A stretch of 64,000 bases of DNA from NCBI RefSeq assembly GCF_001514125.1, contig NZ_KQ948552.1, forward strand, positions 285,489 to 349,488, written 5' to 3'. Source of the stretch: Streptomyces longwoodensis. Lineage in GTDB: Bacteria; Actinomycetota; Actinomycetes; Streptomycetales; Streptomycetaceae. The position numbers and the translations under genes are program-made. Of this stretch, positions 1 to 10,450 are shown one piece after another; position 1 is the first letter of the stretch; every line of letters begins with the position of its first letter. The notes under the pieces are model-generated. The model saw only the letters and a program-made list of their open reading frames with translations, did no database searches and was not told the origin of the DNA.

Positions 1-3000
1 GAACGAGCCCTTGCTCACGAGCGGCTTGGTGTCATCCTGCGCCAAGTAGATCTCGCCGGTTCCCTTATTGGTGCCGTCGGTGAAAAGCCCCGCTGCCTTC
101 AGGTCGTTGTTGAGCAATTCCAAAGCGCGTTTTGCGGCGTCGTTGTCCGGCTGGCGGGCGATGATGTGCCCGATTCCGTATTCGTCGTAGATTGCCGTAC
201 GGCCGTCTGACAACTTCGTTTTTGTCAGCTTGGGAACCGGCTTGCCAGAGTTGCCCCCGCCGCCTATGGCCGAGCCGGGGATGAGGATGGGGAAGAGTCC
301 GGTCGGGTCGCTCTTGCTGATTGGGCTGTTGTTGCTGTAGGAGTACCCGTTCGTCTGGAGCGGGTCGGCGATGTCGATCAACGGGTCGGCTGAGAGGAAG
401 CGGCCGGAGGCCTGGTCGTACTCGCGGGCGCCGATGTGGGTCAGGCCGGTCGCCGGGTCGTCAATGCCCACCCCGAGGTAGCCGCGTTTGCTGGGCCAGC
501 TGGACGGCTTGGAGCCGCGGAGCTCGCCGTAGGGCTTGTAGGCGCGGCGTGTTACCGGCTGGGTGCCGGAGAGTTCGACGGTGGTGTTGGCCGTGCCGAG
601 GTGGTCGGCGAGCAGGACGTCGAGCTTGTGGCCGGTGGTCGCGCCGTTGGTGGTGCTGCGGATCACGGTCGGGGCGCCCTCTTGGGCGTAGGCCCGGACG
701 GTGTTGGTGATTGTTCCGCTTGCGTTGGTTGTTACCTCGGTCTCGCCCAGGTACAGGGTCGAGCCCGTCGCCGAGTTCTCCAGGAGGCGGTTGCCGTCGG
801 CGTCGTAGACGTACGTTGTCTTGTTGCCGTTGTCCGTGATCGTGTCGAGGCGGTTCTCCTGCGTCCAGGTCAGGTTCTGCGTGGTGTTGGACAGGTTGCG
901 GACCTCGGTGTTGCCGGCCGCGTCGTAGCTGTAGGAGCTGCCCTTGCCGGACGGGCTGGAGGTGATCGAGTCCGCGGTGTGGGGCTGCTTGCCGTCATAG
1001 CTGTAGCTGTAGGAGACGTTTTTCGTGGCGTCGGCCGGGTTGTGTTCCGTCATCGCGGCGCGGTTGCCGAGCCAGTCGAAGGTAAAGGACTGGCGGTATG
1101 CGGTGGCGCCCGTGGCGACGGACGCCGTGTCGGGTGCCGCGGCGGCCAGGGTCGACGAGAGTGATGCATCGGGACTTGAGGTGTCGGTCGCCGCGTCGGG
1201 GGCGTCGGCCACCGGGCCTGTCGAGGCCTCGTAATCGGTGCGGGGCCCCCAAGCGGTGCCGTTCCTCGACTTGCAGCCGGTGGCCTTGCCGTCCGGGGTG
1301 ATGTTTGACGTCCAGGCGTTCACCAGCTCGCCCATGGCGTCGTAGGTGAAGCACTGGGTGTCCCAGCTGGTGCCCGATGTCTCCGTCAGGCTGCGGGCGT
1401 TCGAGGTGATCGTGCCGGAGGCGTCATAGGAGTAGTAGCCGTCGGTGATGCGGTGCAGGGCTGCGGTCTCACGGTCGGCGACCGTGCGCTGGAGGCGGCC
1501 GGTGTGGGGGTCGAAGAAGTTGGTGGTCCATACGCGGGCCGGTTGGGAGCCAGAGACTGTGCGCAAGGGCTCGCCGAACGGTGAGTAGGTGACGTCCGAC
1601 GTGTACCAGGCACGTCCGGAGGTGGACTCAGCCAGGCCGTCGCCGTTGTAGCGGGTGATGACCTTCTCTGCGGGCAGTCCGCCCAGGGCGGGCAGGGTGA
1701 CCGACTGCGGCTTGCCGCTGACCGGTGTGTACGTGAACGCGTAGGCGTAGGTGCCGGAGAATCCCGTCGTCATAGTGTTGGAGGGGATGACCGTCTCGCG
1801 GCCTGTGGGTCGGTACTCGGTGTCGTAGCCTGTGACCCGGTTGATGTAGTCGCCGTTCGTGGTGTGGCGGAGCGAGGCCACGGGCTTGCCGAGGCCGCCA
1901 GGCAGGGTGTCGTAGGTGAACTCCTTGACCGGCGTTGCGGTCTCGGATCCCTCACGGACCTTGGTGACCCGCCCCAGTTCGTCGTACTCGGTGTAAGTCG
2001 TCTTTCCCCGGGAGTTGGTCACCTTGTTGGGCCGGTCGGCTGCGTCGTACCAGGTGTCCGTTGTGCCGGTGTCCGGATCCGTGGCGGAGGTGACGCGGCC
2101 GCGCGCGTCGTAGGTGTATGACCAGATGCTGCCTGCGGGGTCGGTGACCTTGGTGCGGTTGCCCCGGGCGTCGTAGTCGTAGGTGGTGGAGCGTCCGGCG
2201 TCGGAGGAGTCCGTGCGGCTGTAGTGCTGTACGGAGGTGACGCGGCCGAGGGCGTCGGTGTAGGTCCGGGTCCGCGGGGCGGTCCCGCCAGCGGGGTCTA
2301 CGTAGGTGCTGGTGTCGCTGTAGGAGGTGTATGTCGCGTATCTGTAGTCGCCGTCGAAGTAGGTCGACTGGCGGACCGGCCGCTCCATGCCGTCGTAGCG
2401 GGTCTTGGTCCAACTCGGTATCGATCGGGTTGACTTGGGAGTGAATAGCTCGGCTGCGGGATCGCCCTTTGCCAGATAGCCGGCGGTCTGTTCGTCCACC
2501 AGTCCGTGGTCGTCATATGAGGTATCCGTGACGATCCGGCCCGGGCCGTGGGCGTCTTCCTGGGTCTGCACCTTGCGCATCAGGCCGTCGTAGACTGTGA
2601 CTTGTTTGCTGTAAGTGCCGTCGTCCTTGAGCGTCCTGACAGTGATCGCGGGCGGCCGCGTTGTGCTGGAGGTGGCGACAGCACTCTGGTACTCGATCAA
2701 GACGTCTGCGGATTTGCCGCCGGACGACCGGGACGCCGACCAGCCCTTGACCGAGCGTCCGAGGGCGTCGTACTCGGTCTTCGTCACCCGTCCATTGGGG
2801 TCGGTGACTGTGAGGGCCAGGCTTCGGCCGGGGTCGAAGGTCGTGGTGGTGGCGTGGCCCTTGGCGTTGATCGCTTTGATCGAGGTGACCGGGCCGCCGT
2901 CCTCCGGCGTGTATTGGGTCTCGGTTGTCCCTTCGCCGGGCGAGGTGACGATCCGCTTGCGGCCCAGCGCATCGTAGGTCAGTCCGGTGACCTTCGAGTA

Positions 3001-6000
3001 CGCGGTACCGGTGCCGTCGATCTCCGCCACCGAAGTGACCAGGCCGGCTGTGGGGCTCGCCCCGTAAGCCTGCTTGTCGTAGCTGTAGCGCACCGCAGAC
3101 TTGAGCTGCTTGGCAGGTTCCGCCGCGGCGTAGGTCGAACAAGAGGTGCCTGTGGTGCGCCGCTCCTTGGTCAGGCCGATCAGCCATGCGGAGGTATTGT
3201 GGACGTACGACGTCTTCGTGCAGGTCTGGTCGGAGAAGGTCTCGCTGCCGGAGCCGTCCGGCTTCACCACGGCGGTCTCGACCTGGTAGGGCAGGCCGTA
3301 GGTGTCCTCGAACGAGGTGAGCGTGCGCACGGACCGCCAGCTGGTGCCAACCGTCTGGATCTCATCTGTGCGCTTGACGGCGGCGCGATGGGCGAGCAGC
3401 GGTTCGAGGTCTGTGCCGGTCTCGGCCTCTCGGGCACGGGACGCGGTCTGTATCGACCAAGGGTAGTTCAGGGTGCGTTGCTGGACGCGCTTGTCGGAGT
3501 TGAGGTAGGTGATGCTCTCTGCCGTCAGCCCCGCGTACTGCGGTGCGTCGTCGTCCACCAGGGTGTAGGCGCCCGTGGAGTCCTTGACCGCGCCGCCGGT
3601 GCCCTGGAAGTAGCGCGTCACGGAGTACGACTGGGACTGGGGGTCGCCCCGTTGGGAGCTGGACTTGCTGCCCTTGGTGACGGCGACCTCGCGGTAGCCG
3701 CGCCAGTCGCTGTAAGTCTGCAGGGCGGGCCGGGTGAACTCGTCGACACTCTTGGCCCAGGCGGGGCCGCTGTACTTATACGAGGTGAGGATGGGTTTGC
3801 TGTGCGAGGTGACCTTGTCGGTTTCGGTCACGGACTGGACGACGTACTTGTTGAACCAGGACTTCGCGGGCGTCTTCTCGTCGTCGTCGGGTGACCAGCG
3901 GAGCGGGAAGCAGGTGCCGTTGTTCCTGCCCTTGTCCTCGGCTGGTTCGCTCGTGCAGCCGCCTGCGTACTCGACCTCGATGTCGCCGCCGTACTCTGTC
4001 GAGACGGTACCGATGCGGGGCCGGGTGAAGCCGGGACGCTGGTCGTTCGAACCGCTCGGGACCAGGTTCGGAAGCTGTCGGTCAAGCAGCCGCGTGCGAA
4101 GCGGCGAGTTGGGGCCGACGGAGTATGCGGCGAAGCTGACACCATCCTTGTGCTGGAGGGTGCCGGTCGTGTCGCTGGGGGCGAAGCCGCGGCGGGTGAT
4201 CGAGTTCAGCCAGAGGCCCGGGGCATTGTCGTACCAGTCCTCGGGGAAGGACTGGTGGAGCTCGTAGGTGTCCACCTTGCCGAGGCCGCTCTGACCAGCG
4301 CGGGCGCCCTTGGTGGTGACCGTGTCCAGGCGCATCTGTGTCCAGAAGGACGGGAAGGGCGGGCAGAGCTTCGACGACGACTTGCAGTTGAGGTTGCCGG
4401 GGGTGTCCCACCAGGGGCGGTACGCGCCGGGATCGTCGGTCTTGGCGAAGTTGGCCGCGTCGCAGGCGGTATCCGACTTCAGGCAGCGTTGTTTAACGCC
4501 GAACTCGACTGTCGCCGAGGGCTTGGTCAGGTCCGAGCGCATGCCGTACTCGATGACTGTCGGGTAGGCGAAGCGGTCGTATTGCTCGGGCGAGGCGAAC
4601 TTCTTCTTGACTGCGTAGTAGTTCGACTCCTGTTTCCAGCTGACGACCATGGTGTTGCCATGCACGTCAACGACCTTGTCCAGGCCCCAGCGCCAGGCTT
4701 GCTTCTTGCCGGCACCGCAGCGGGAGTCGGCGAAGTCCGTGGCGTGGCAGGGCTCGCCCGGGTGGTTGCCGAAGACGGGGACAGTGGAGACCGAGCTGGT
4801 GTCGGTGTGACCGCCGCCGACCTGATTGAGGCCGTAGTAGTACTTGGTGCCGTCCACGGTGGTGACGACCCAGTACTCACCGTTATTGTCGCCGTTGCTG
4901 CCTCCCGTCTTGTGCTCGACGCGGGTGCCGTCATCCTGCTGGGGGCGGTAGACCTCGGTGTCGCTCTCCGGGTTGCTTCCGGCCGTCGCGTCCCGGACCA
5001 GTTCCGTGGTTATGCCCGCCAGGGACATCACCGCGTTGTAGGAAGCCCAGCACAGATCAGACGTCTTGTCCTTCTTGGCGGTGTTGTTGGGTGTGCCGGA
5101 GTTCAGCGTCTTGCGGTCGTCCTTGCAGGTCCGGTAACGGCGTTCGATGTGGCCGGGGTCGTACTCCCAGCCCTCCCCGATCCAGGAGGACTGAGGCGAG
5201 GCGATCGCGGTGCGGCCGTCCACGGTCTGGGAGTTGTATGTGAAGGAGACGCCGGGGACCGGACCCGCGGGGGCAGCTGGAATGGACAGAGGGTACGACC
5301 ACGTGAAGGCGCCCGACGAACTGCCGGCCTGCCACTTGCCGTTGGAGGCTAGGGGGGTGGCCTTGAAGGTGCCGCCCGGACCCGCACCGGAGTCGACTGC
5401 GCCGATCACCGCGGAGTCGCCGGTCGCCGTGATCGGGGTGACCGAGGCGGTCTTCGACGTGGAGTAGGCGGCTTGGACGGCTGATGGGCCGTTGGAGGCG
5501 GTCGTCCCCGAAGTGGAGGAGGTCTGGGAGACGGTCCCGTCCGCCGCTGTGTCCACCGTCGCTGTGATCGACTGGGTCTTGGTGTCGTTGGTGGTCTCCA
5601 GTTCCTCGTATTCCCGGCACGTCTCGACGTCCGGCGTGGTCAGGTAGCACTCGGGGAATTGCACGAAGCGGAGTCGGGAGGCCCAGTCGGCGCCGTAAAG
5701 GTTCTTGAACCTGGTGTAGTCGAGCTTGACGGAGACGGGGACGGAGCCGGTCGCGGGAGCCTGGACCTTGACGACGGCGCCGTCGACGCCCTGGGAGACG
5801 GCAGCGGCACGGTCATAGACCTGGACGTTCCAAGTGCCGGTCGGCGCGGCTTGGTCCGGAGCCCGGCCGAGGCTGACGGGCAGGTCTTCGACGGGGGTGA
5901 GGCCGGCTTGTCGGGTCGAGATGCTCGCCTGGCTCACGGTTGCCGTCGCACCGAAGCTCACAGTGCCGGTGTCGGGTGCGGGGGCCGTGGCGGTGCCGGC

Positions 6001-6267
6001 CGGGGCCTGCTGCAGATCGTCGGGAACCTTCGCCTTCAGGGACTCCAGGTCACGCTCGAAGGTATCGCCTGTGACGGTCTTGTCCTGTTCGAGCGTCTCC
6101 AGATCGAGGGTCTCGCGACCCTTCTCAGTTACCGAGGGATTGGGCGGCAGAGCCAGTGATTGGGCTGGCAGCAGGGCGATGAGCAGGGCCGCGCCGACGG
6201 CCGGTACGGCGACCGTGCGCAGGCGGCGCACCCGGCGACGGCGGACATGCGGAAAGCGAGCGAACAC
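1..6267 (-). CDS. Rhs/YD-repeat secreted protein, C-terminus cut by window edge
   Basis: One reading frame stays open from a GTG at 6267-6265 to base 1, giving 2089 visible residues and no stop, so the 3' end lies outside the window. Residues 9-17 are Arg-rich and 18-40 hydrophobic, a signal peptide or signal anchor. An SpvB-like stretch lies near residues 300-345. YD repeats (YDALGR, YDGLMR, YDARGR, YDELGR) run from about 1100 to 1560. The Rhs core closes with the hallmark RFLSADP near residue 1957 and NNSPISKSDPTG near 1985. After that boundary a different, non-repeat segment begins; in this family it is the variable, often toxic tip. Its type cannot be told because it is truncated, and any immunity gene would lie to the left. 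In this family the repeats form a shell around the tip, which is exported. The GTG is preceded by a G-rich stretch. A neighbour on the opposite strand (6751) is also secreted. Confidence 0.9.
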   Translation of the reverse strand, partial: MFARFPHVRRRRVRRLRTVAVPAVGAALLIALLPAQSLALPPNPSVTEKGRETLDLETLEQDKTVTGDTFERDLESLKAKVPDDLQQAPAGTATAPAPDTGTVSFGATATVSQASISTRQAGLTPVEDLPVSLGRAPDQAAPTGTWNVQVYDRAAAVSQGVDGAVVKVQAPATGSVPVSVKLDYTRFKNLYGADWASRLRFVQFPECYLTTPDVETCREYEELETTNDTKTQSITATVDTAADGTVSQTSSTSGTTASNGPSAVQAAYSTSKTASVTPITATGDSAVIGAVDSGAGPGGTFKATPLASNGKWQAGSSSGAFTWSYPLSIPAAPAGPVPGVSFTYNSQTVDGRTAIASPQSSWIGEGWEYDPGHIERRYRTCKDDRKTLNSGTPNNTAKKDKTSDLCWASYNAVMSLAGITTELVRDATAGSNPESDTEVYRPQQDDGTRVEHKTGGSNGDNNGEYWVVTTVDGTKYYYGLNQVGGGHTDTSSVSTVPVFGNHPGEPCHATDFADSRCGAGKKQAWRWGLDKVVDVHGNTMVVSWKQESNYYAVKKKFASPEQYDRFAYPTVIEYGMRSDLTKPSATVEFGVKQRCLKSDTACDAANFAKTDDPGAYRPWWDTPGNLNCKSSSKLCPPFPSFWTQMRLDTVTTKGARAGQSGLGKVDTYELHQSFPEDWYDNAPGLWLNSITRRGFAPSDTTGTLQHKDGVSFAAYSVGPNSPLRTRLLDRQLPNLVPSGSNDQRPGFTRPRIGTVSTEYGGDIEVEYAGGCTSEPAEDKGRNNGTCFPLRWSPDDDEKTPAKSWFNKYVVQSVTETDKVTSHSKPILTSYKYSGPAWAKSVDEFTRPALQTYSDWRGYREVAVTKGSKSSSQRGDPQSQSYSVTRYFQGTGGAVKDSTGAYTLVDDDAPQYAGLTAESITYLNSDKRVQQRTLNYPWSIQTASRAREAETGTDLEPLLAHRAAVKRTDEIQTVGTSWRSVRTLTSFEDTYGLPYQVETAVVKPDGSGSETFSDQTCTKTSYVHNTSAWLIGLTKERRTTGTSCSTYAAAEPAKQLKSAVRYSYDKQAYGASPTAGLVTSVAEIDGTGTAYSKVTGLTYDALGRKRIVTSPGEGTTETQYTPEDGGPVTSIKAINAKGHATTTTFDPGRSLALTVTDPNGRVTKTEYDALGRSVKGWSASRSSGGKSADVLIEYQSAVATSSTTRPPAITVRTLKDDGTYSKQVTVYDGLMRKVQTQEDAHGPGRIVTDTSYDDHGLVDEQTAGYLAKGDPAAELFTPKSTRSIPSWTKTRYDGMERPVRQSTYFDGDYRYATYTSYSDTSTYVDPAGGTAPRTRTYTDALGRVTSVQHYSRTDSSDAGRSTTYDYDARGNRTKVTDPAGSIWSYTYDARGRVTSATDPDTGTTDTWYDAADRPNKVTNSRGKTTYTEYDELGRVTKVREGSETATPVKEFTYDTLPGGLGKPVASLRHTTNGDYINRVTGYDTEYRPTGRETVIPSNTMTTGFSGTYAYAFTYTPVSGKPQSVTLPALGGLPAEKVITRYNGDGLAESTSGRAWYTSDVTYSPFGEPLRTVSGSQPARVWTTNFFDPHTGRLQRTVADRETAALHRITDGYYSYDASGTITSNARSLTETSGTSWDTQCFTYDAMGELVNAWTSNITPDGKATGCKSRNGTAWGPRTDYEASTGPVADAPDAATDTSSPDASLSSTLAAAAPDTASVATGATAYRQSFTFDWLGNRAAMTEHNPADATKNVSYSYSYDGKQPHTADSITSSPSGKGSSYSYDAAGNTEVRNLSNTTQNLTWTQENRLDTITDNGNKTTYVYDADGNRLLENSATGSTLYLGETEVTTNASGTITNTVRAYAQEGAPTVIRSTTNGATTGHKLDVLLADHLGTANTTVELSGTQPVTRRAYKPYGELRGSKPSSWPSKRGYLGVGIDDPATGLTHIGAREYDQASGRFLSADPLIDIADPLQTNGYSYSNNSPISKSDPTGLFPILIPGSAIGGGGNSGKPVPKLTKTKLSDGRTAIYDEYGIGHIIARQPDNDAAKRALELLNNDLKAAGLFTDGTNKGTGEIYLAQDDTKPLVSKGSF

Positions 6268-6750
6268 GGCGAGGTCCCCCCGGACCACTCGAGGCGGGAC
6301 CAGGACCGGACCACGCGTGATGACACATCAGATGCCGTGATTCTGTGGCGACCCTGTGAAGTTCCGCTAGATCAACAGTGCAGATGTGATGATCGGCACG
6401 GTGCGCAACTGGATGTAACGGTTAGTAATAGCCGAAGAACGGTAAATCAGCGGTATAGGAAAGGCGAGCCATTGTCTAGCTAATCGCACAAATCAGCGGC
6501 TTTCGCTGCAAGCGGCCAGTTTGGTTGTGGGGGTAAGGCCCATTTTACGACTTTTACTGTTCGCAGAGACGACCGGCGAGAGGGCTGTATGCCACGCACT
6601 CCACCAGTCACACGGACCCGCCCGACTGAGGCGCTCAACCTCCTGCCCTGGATGCAAAGCGTGACGACAGCGCGCCCATAGGCCATCATCGGCACGCCCG
6701 GCCGAGCCCTGATTCGTGCCGGTTCCGAGGGGGGAAGGGGAACTCGCCCG
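6268..6750. other. Divergent intergenic region
   Basis: These 483 bases separate the leftward Rhs gene from the rightward FG-GAP gene and must hold both promoters. The part around 6415-6570 is clearly less GC-rich than its surroundings, as expected for promoters, but I cannot assign a convincing -35/-10 pair. No coding signal is seen. Confidence 0.6.
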
Positions 6751-9700
6751 ATGACGCGCAAGGAGCGCAACCGGCATGGTGTGCCCGGAAGACGGACCAC
6801 CGCCGCTGTACTGACTGCGGCGCTCGCCGCCACCGGCCTCACCTTCATCGGCCTTCGCCTGGACGACTCCGGTTCGGCGGATGCTGCGGGGGCCGATCAG
6901 AAGCCCAGGCCGGTCACAGAGGCCGACGCGCTGACGAAGGCGGCGAACACCGGGAAGGCCGTCGAGGTCACCGCGTTGCGTACCGCCAGGTCGACCACCT
7001 GGGCGCGGCCCGACGGGTTCCTGGCCAAGAAGCTGTACTCCTCCCCGATCCAGGCCAAGGTGGACGGCGAGTGGAAGCCCATCGACTACGACCTCCAGCG
7101 CACGAAAGCAGGCTGGGAGCCGAAGGCGACCAACGCGCGGATGGTGTTCTCGGCGGGCACGAAGGCCAACGGCAACGCCTCCCAAGCCGGTGATCCCCCG
7201 GCGATCCGCAGCGGTGACGACCGCGCCTCGCGGTCCGTCATCCACCGGATCTCCCTGGTCAAGGGTGCCCGCACCGCGACCGCCGCCGACACCGCGAGCC
7301 CCCTGGTTACCCTCACCGTCGACGGGTACACCATCCAGCTGACCTGGCCGGGTCCGGTCCCCACCCCGATCATCGACGGCTCACGCGCGCTGTATCCGGA
7401 GGTCTTCCCTGGTGCTGATCTCGTCTTGACCGCCGACGATGAGGGCTTCGCTCAACTGCTCGTACTAAAGGACCGCACGGCCGCGGCCGACCCTCGAGCC
7501 CGGCAGCTGTCCTATGGGCTGACCTCCGCCGACCTGACGTTCCGGCTTGATCCGGTCACCGGCGTGCTGAGCGCGGAGAACGCCGATGGGAACGAGATCG
7601 CGGTCTCGCCGACCCCGCTGATGTGGGACAGCACCGGAACGCCGGCGGTCACCGACGGCGCTGTCGGCGCCACGGCGCAGCCAACCACCGAGGAAAGCCT
7701 CCAGCCCAGCACACCGGCCTCTGGCGAGCCGAGCGGGAGTGCAGGCCCGGCCGAGGAACCGATCGAGACCGATGAGCAGGGGGACACCGCCCCCGAGACG
7801 CTGCCGCCTGCCACAGACGGCCCCGAACCCGCGGTGCCGGAGTCACCGCTGCCGACCGCCCCGGCCGAGCCGACACCCGCACCTTCGCAGACCGGCTCCT
7901 CGGCCACGCTCAGCCTGTCCGGCCTCGACGGGCCCTCGCCGGACTCGCGTGGTGAACTCGTCGAGGCCGATCTGTCCGGCGCGAACTGGCTGCTCACCCC
8001 CGCCCCGGACTTCCTCACCGACCCTGCCACCAAGTACCCGGTGTTCATCGACCCTTCGGTGAAAAAGCACACTCAGAACTGGACCACCGCGTACAGCCGC
8101 CACCCCAACGCCACGTTCTACAATGGCAAAGGATTCAACAAGGGCGGCACCCACGAGGCCCGCGTCGGCTTCGAGTCCGACACCTGGGGTACCTCGCGCT
8201 CGTACTTCAACATCGCCTTCGACGAAGACCTCAAGGGCACAAAGATCACGAGCGCCAAGTTGCGCATGCTCGAAACATACTCCTGGTCGTGCAGCGCCCG
8301 CTCAATGAGCGTGCACCTCACGGGCGCGATCGACGGACATACCAACTGGAAGAATGCGCCCAAGCTGTACGACGGCAACAAGCTTGCGTCCAAGAGCTTC
8401 GCGCACGGCTACAAGTCCGGATGCCGAGACGCGTACGAAACCTTCGATGTACGCGGAGCCGCCCAGAAACGAGCGGACCAGGGAAAGGACTCGATCACGT
8501 TCGGTCTGCGGGCTGCCGATGAGAACTCGCAGTACGCGTGGAAGAAGTTCCAGGCGAATGGCGACAACGCGCCGGTCCTGGAACTGGTTTACAACCGCAA
8601 GCCGATAGTCGACGCCAAGTCGCTCGACCTCGGCCCGGACGCAAAGTGCACGACCACCGAGCCGTACGTCCGCATGGGTTCGGGAAACCTGATGTTCACT
8701 GCACGTGGGTCTGACAAGGACAAGAACCTCGACCACCTGGACTTCGACCTGTGGCCGCACGGTAAGTGGGACACCACCGGTGACCTGCTCGGCTCCACGG
8801 GCAATGTGTCGGTTGGCGGCGACAAAGACACAGCGCTGCGCACCACTAGCGGCTTCTCGACGAGCAAACTGACCAACGGCACGCTCTACTCCTGGCGGGT
8901 ACGGGCCGTGGACGATGCGAACGCCAGCTCCGCGTACATGCCGCCGAAGACGCCATGCCGGTTCGTCCTTGATACCACTGCGCCCAAGCCGCCGAAGGTC
9001 AGCTCCACCGACTTCCCGAATGCTGACGGCGACGAGAATGGCTTCGGGAACGACACCGAGGACAGCAACTGGTCCGAGAAGAAGTTCGGCACGGCCGGTT
9101 CCTTCACCGTACGTGCGCTCAACACGGACGTCGTCCGTTACGAGTACGGCTTCAACTCGGCGAGCTATCCGTTCTCCCTGAACCGCACCTCCGGCACGGC
9201 GACGAGCGTCAGTGCGACGCTCGCGAACGCGAAGCCACCGACAGCCGGACCCAATGTGCTGTACGTGCGAGCTGTCGACAGCGCGGGTAACCCCTCGCAG
9301 CCGACCAAATACTTCTTCTACGTCTCCCCCCGCGACCAGGCTGATTCTCCGGGCGACTTCACCGGCGACAAAATGCCTGACCTCATGGTCGTCACAGAGG
9401 CGGGCAACCTCTCCATGTACCCCTCCCAGGCCAGCAACGACCTGACCAAGGGCACGGGCGACCTGGACTACTCGATGCCCGGCGCCTATCGGGCCAACCC
9501 CGACAAGGACCCGAACGGCGACGACCTGCCACCGTTCGTCTCCGCGCCCTCCGGTCACTTCAAAGGTGCTCTGATCGCCCACAACGGTGACATCTACGGC
9601 GGTGACGGCCTCCAGGACCTGGTCGTCCGGCTGGGCGACAAATTGTGGGTGTACCCCGGCGACGGTTACGGCGCGTTCAACATTGACCGCCGCGTGGAAA

Positions 9701-10266
9701 TCCTCCTCCCGTCCAACGCACCGAGCCCTGCGTCCCTCACCCAGATGGTCTCGGCGGGGGATGCTACCGGGGACGGCCGCACGGACTTCTTCGCCACCAT
9801 GGGAGATGAGTTGTGGGCCTTCACCGGATACCACGGCGCCACCATCGACCAGGCGATTCGGCTGTCCTCAGTGTCCTGGACCGAGCGGGACATCGTTGAC
9901 GTGGCGGACATCAGCGGCGATGGCGTGACGGACATGGTGTACCGCACCGATGTCTCTGGCCGGCTCCTCTTCCGAAAGGGCATAAAGGCGAGCAGCGGCG
10001 GCACCGACCTGAACTCCCTGGCTGCCGCCGCCAACTCCGCCGACGGCGAGGACAGCGTCTACGGCGGCTCGGGCTGGGGCAGCAGCAACATCTACCTGCT
10101 GATCGGCACGCCAGACGCCAACGGCGACTCCATCCCCGACATCTGGACTGTCCACACCAATGGCACCGTACGGTTCTACCCCGGCAGCCGCACGGCCCTG
10201 TCGGGTTCCGGCACAGAGATCATCGGGACGGTGAGCTACTGGAAAACCCGGATCGCCATCGGCTGA
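6751..10266 (+). CDS. Secreted FG-GAP/VCBS repeat protein with DNRLRE-like domain
   Basis: The protein has 1171 residues. An N-terminal signal peptide (basic start, hydrophobic residues about 15-33, small residues near 45-48) sends it out of the cell. A Pro/Glu/Thr/Ala-rich linker spans about 305-385. A DNRLRE-like beta domain, common in actinobacterial cell-wall and Rhs-linked proteins, lies near 430-615. The C-terminal third has at least five calcium-binding FG-GAP motifs such as DFTGDKMPD, DATGDGRTD, DISGDGVTD and DANGDSIPD, each followed by a beta strand, suggesting a beta-propeller. No catalytic motif is visible. The ATG has a strong purine-rich ribosome site (ggggggaagggg) about 9-20 bases upstream. 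Proteins of this layout often lie beside Rhs genes, so a shared surface role with the divergent Rhs gene is plausible, though this is inferred only from position. Confidence 0.85.
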   Translation: MTRKERNRHGVPGRRTTAAVLTAALAATGLTFIGLRLDDSGSADAAGADQKPRPVTEADALTKAANTGKAVEVTALRTARSTTWARPDGFLAKKLYSSPIQAKVDGEWKPIDYDLQRTKAGWEPKATNARMVFSAGTKANGNASQAGDPPAIRSGDDRASRSVIHRISLVKGARTATAADTASPLVTLTVDGYTIQLTWPGPVPTPIIDGSRALYPEVFPGADLVLTADDEGFAQLLVLKDRTAAADPRARQLSYGLTSADLTFRLDPVTGVLSAENADGNEIAVSPTPLMWDSTGTPAVTDGAVGATAQPTTEESLQPSTPASGEPSGSAGPAEEPIETDEQGDTAPETLPPATDGPEPAVPESPLPTAPAEPTPAPSQTGSSATLSLSGLDGPSPDSRGELVEADLSGANWLLTPAPDFLTDPATKYPVFIDPSVKKHTQNWTTAYSRHPNATFYNGKGFNKGGTHEARVGFESDTWGTSRSYFNIAFDEDLKGTKITSAKLRMLETYSWSCSARSMSVHLTGAIDGHTNWKNAPKLYDGNKLASKSFAHGYKSGCRDAYETFDVRGAAQKRADQGKDSITFGLRAADENSQYAWKKFQANGDNAPVLELVYNRKPIVDAKSLDLGPDAKCTTTEPYVRMGSGNLMFTARGSDKDKNLDHLDFDLWPHGKWDTTGDLLGSTGNVSVGGDKDTALRTTSGFSTSKLTNGTLYSWRVRAVDDANASSAYMPPKTPCRFVLDTTAPKPPKVSSTDFPNADGDENGFGNDTEDSNWSEKKFGTAGSFTVRALNTDVVRYEYGFNSASYPFSLNRTSGTATSVSATLANAKPPTAGPNVLYVRAVDSAGNPSQPTKYFFYVSPRDQADSPGDFTGDKMPDLMVVTEAGNLSMYPSQASNDLTKGTGDLDYSMPGAYRANPDKDPNGDDLPPFVSAPSGHFKGALIAHNGDIYGGDGLQDLVVRLGDKLWVYPGDGYGAFNIDRRVEILLPSNAPSPASLTQMVSAGDATGDGRTDFFATMGDELWAFTGYHGATIDQAIRLSSVSWTERDIVDVADISGDGVTDMVYRTDVSGRLLFRKGIKASSGGTDLNSLAAAANSADGEDSVYGGSGWGSSNIYLLIGTPDANGDSIPDIWTVHTNGTVRFYPGSRTALSGSGTEIIGTVSYWKTRIAIG

Positions 10267-10271
10267 GGCTA

Positions 10272-10450
10272 GGGTCCGTCTTCAAACGGATCTTGCCCAG
10301 AGCAGGAATGACGCGAGCGTGACCGCCGCTTCGTAGGAAGTGGCGGTCTTCTCGTATCTGGTGGCGATCCCGCGGAAGCCCTTGAGCCGGTTGAAGCAGC
10401 GCTCGATCGTGTTGCGCCGCCGGTAAGTCTCCCGCCGGATACGGCGCTGA
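10272..10450 (-). pseudogene. IS5-family transposase remnant (3' end)
   Basis: Only the C-terminal end of a DDE transposase survives: YRRRNTIERCFNRLKGFRG followed by IATRYEKTA and ASFLLWARSV, with the stop at 10282. The RNTIERCFNRLK block carries the last catalytic Glu of the IS5 family. Upstream of about 10450 homology is lost, so the N-terminal two thirds and one insertion-sequence end are missing. The segment starts at a CTAG only 3 bases past the stop codon of the preceding gene; the bases after it (gggtccgtcttcaaac) look like an IS terminal repeat. Confidence 0.8.
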
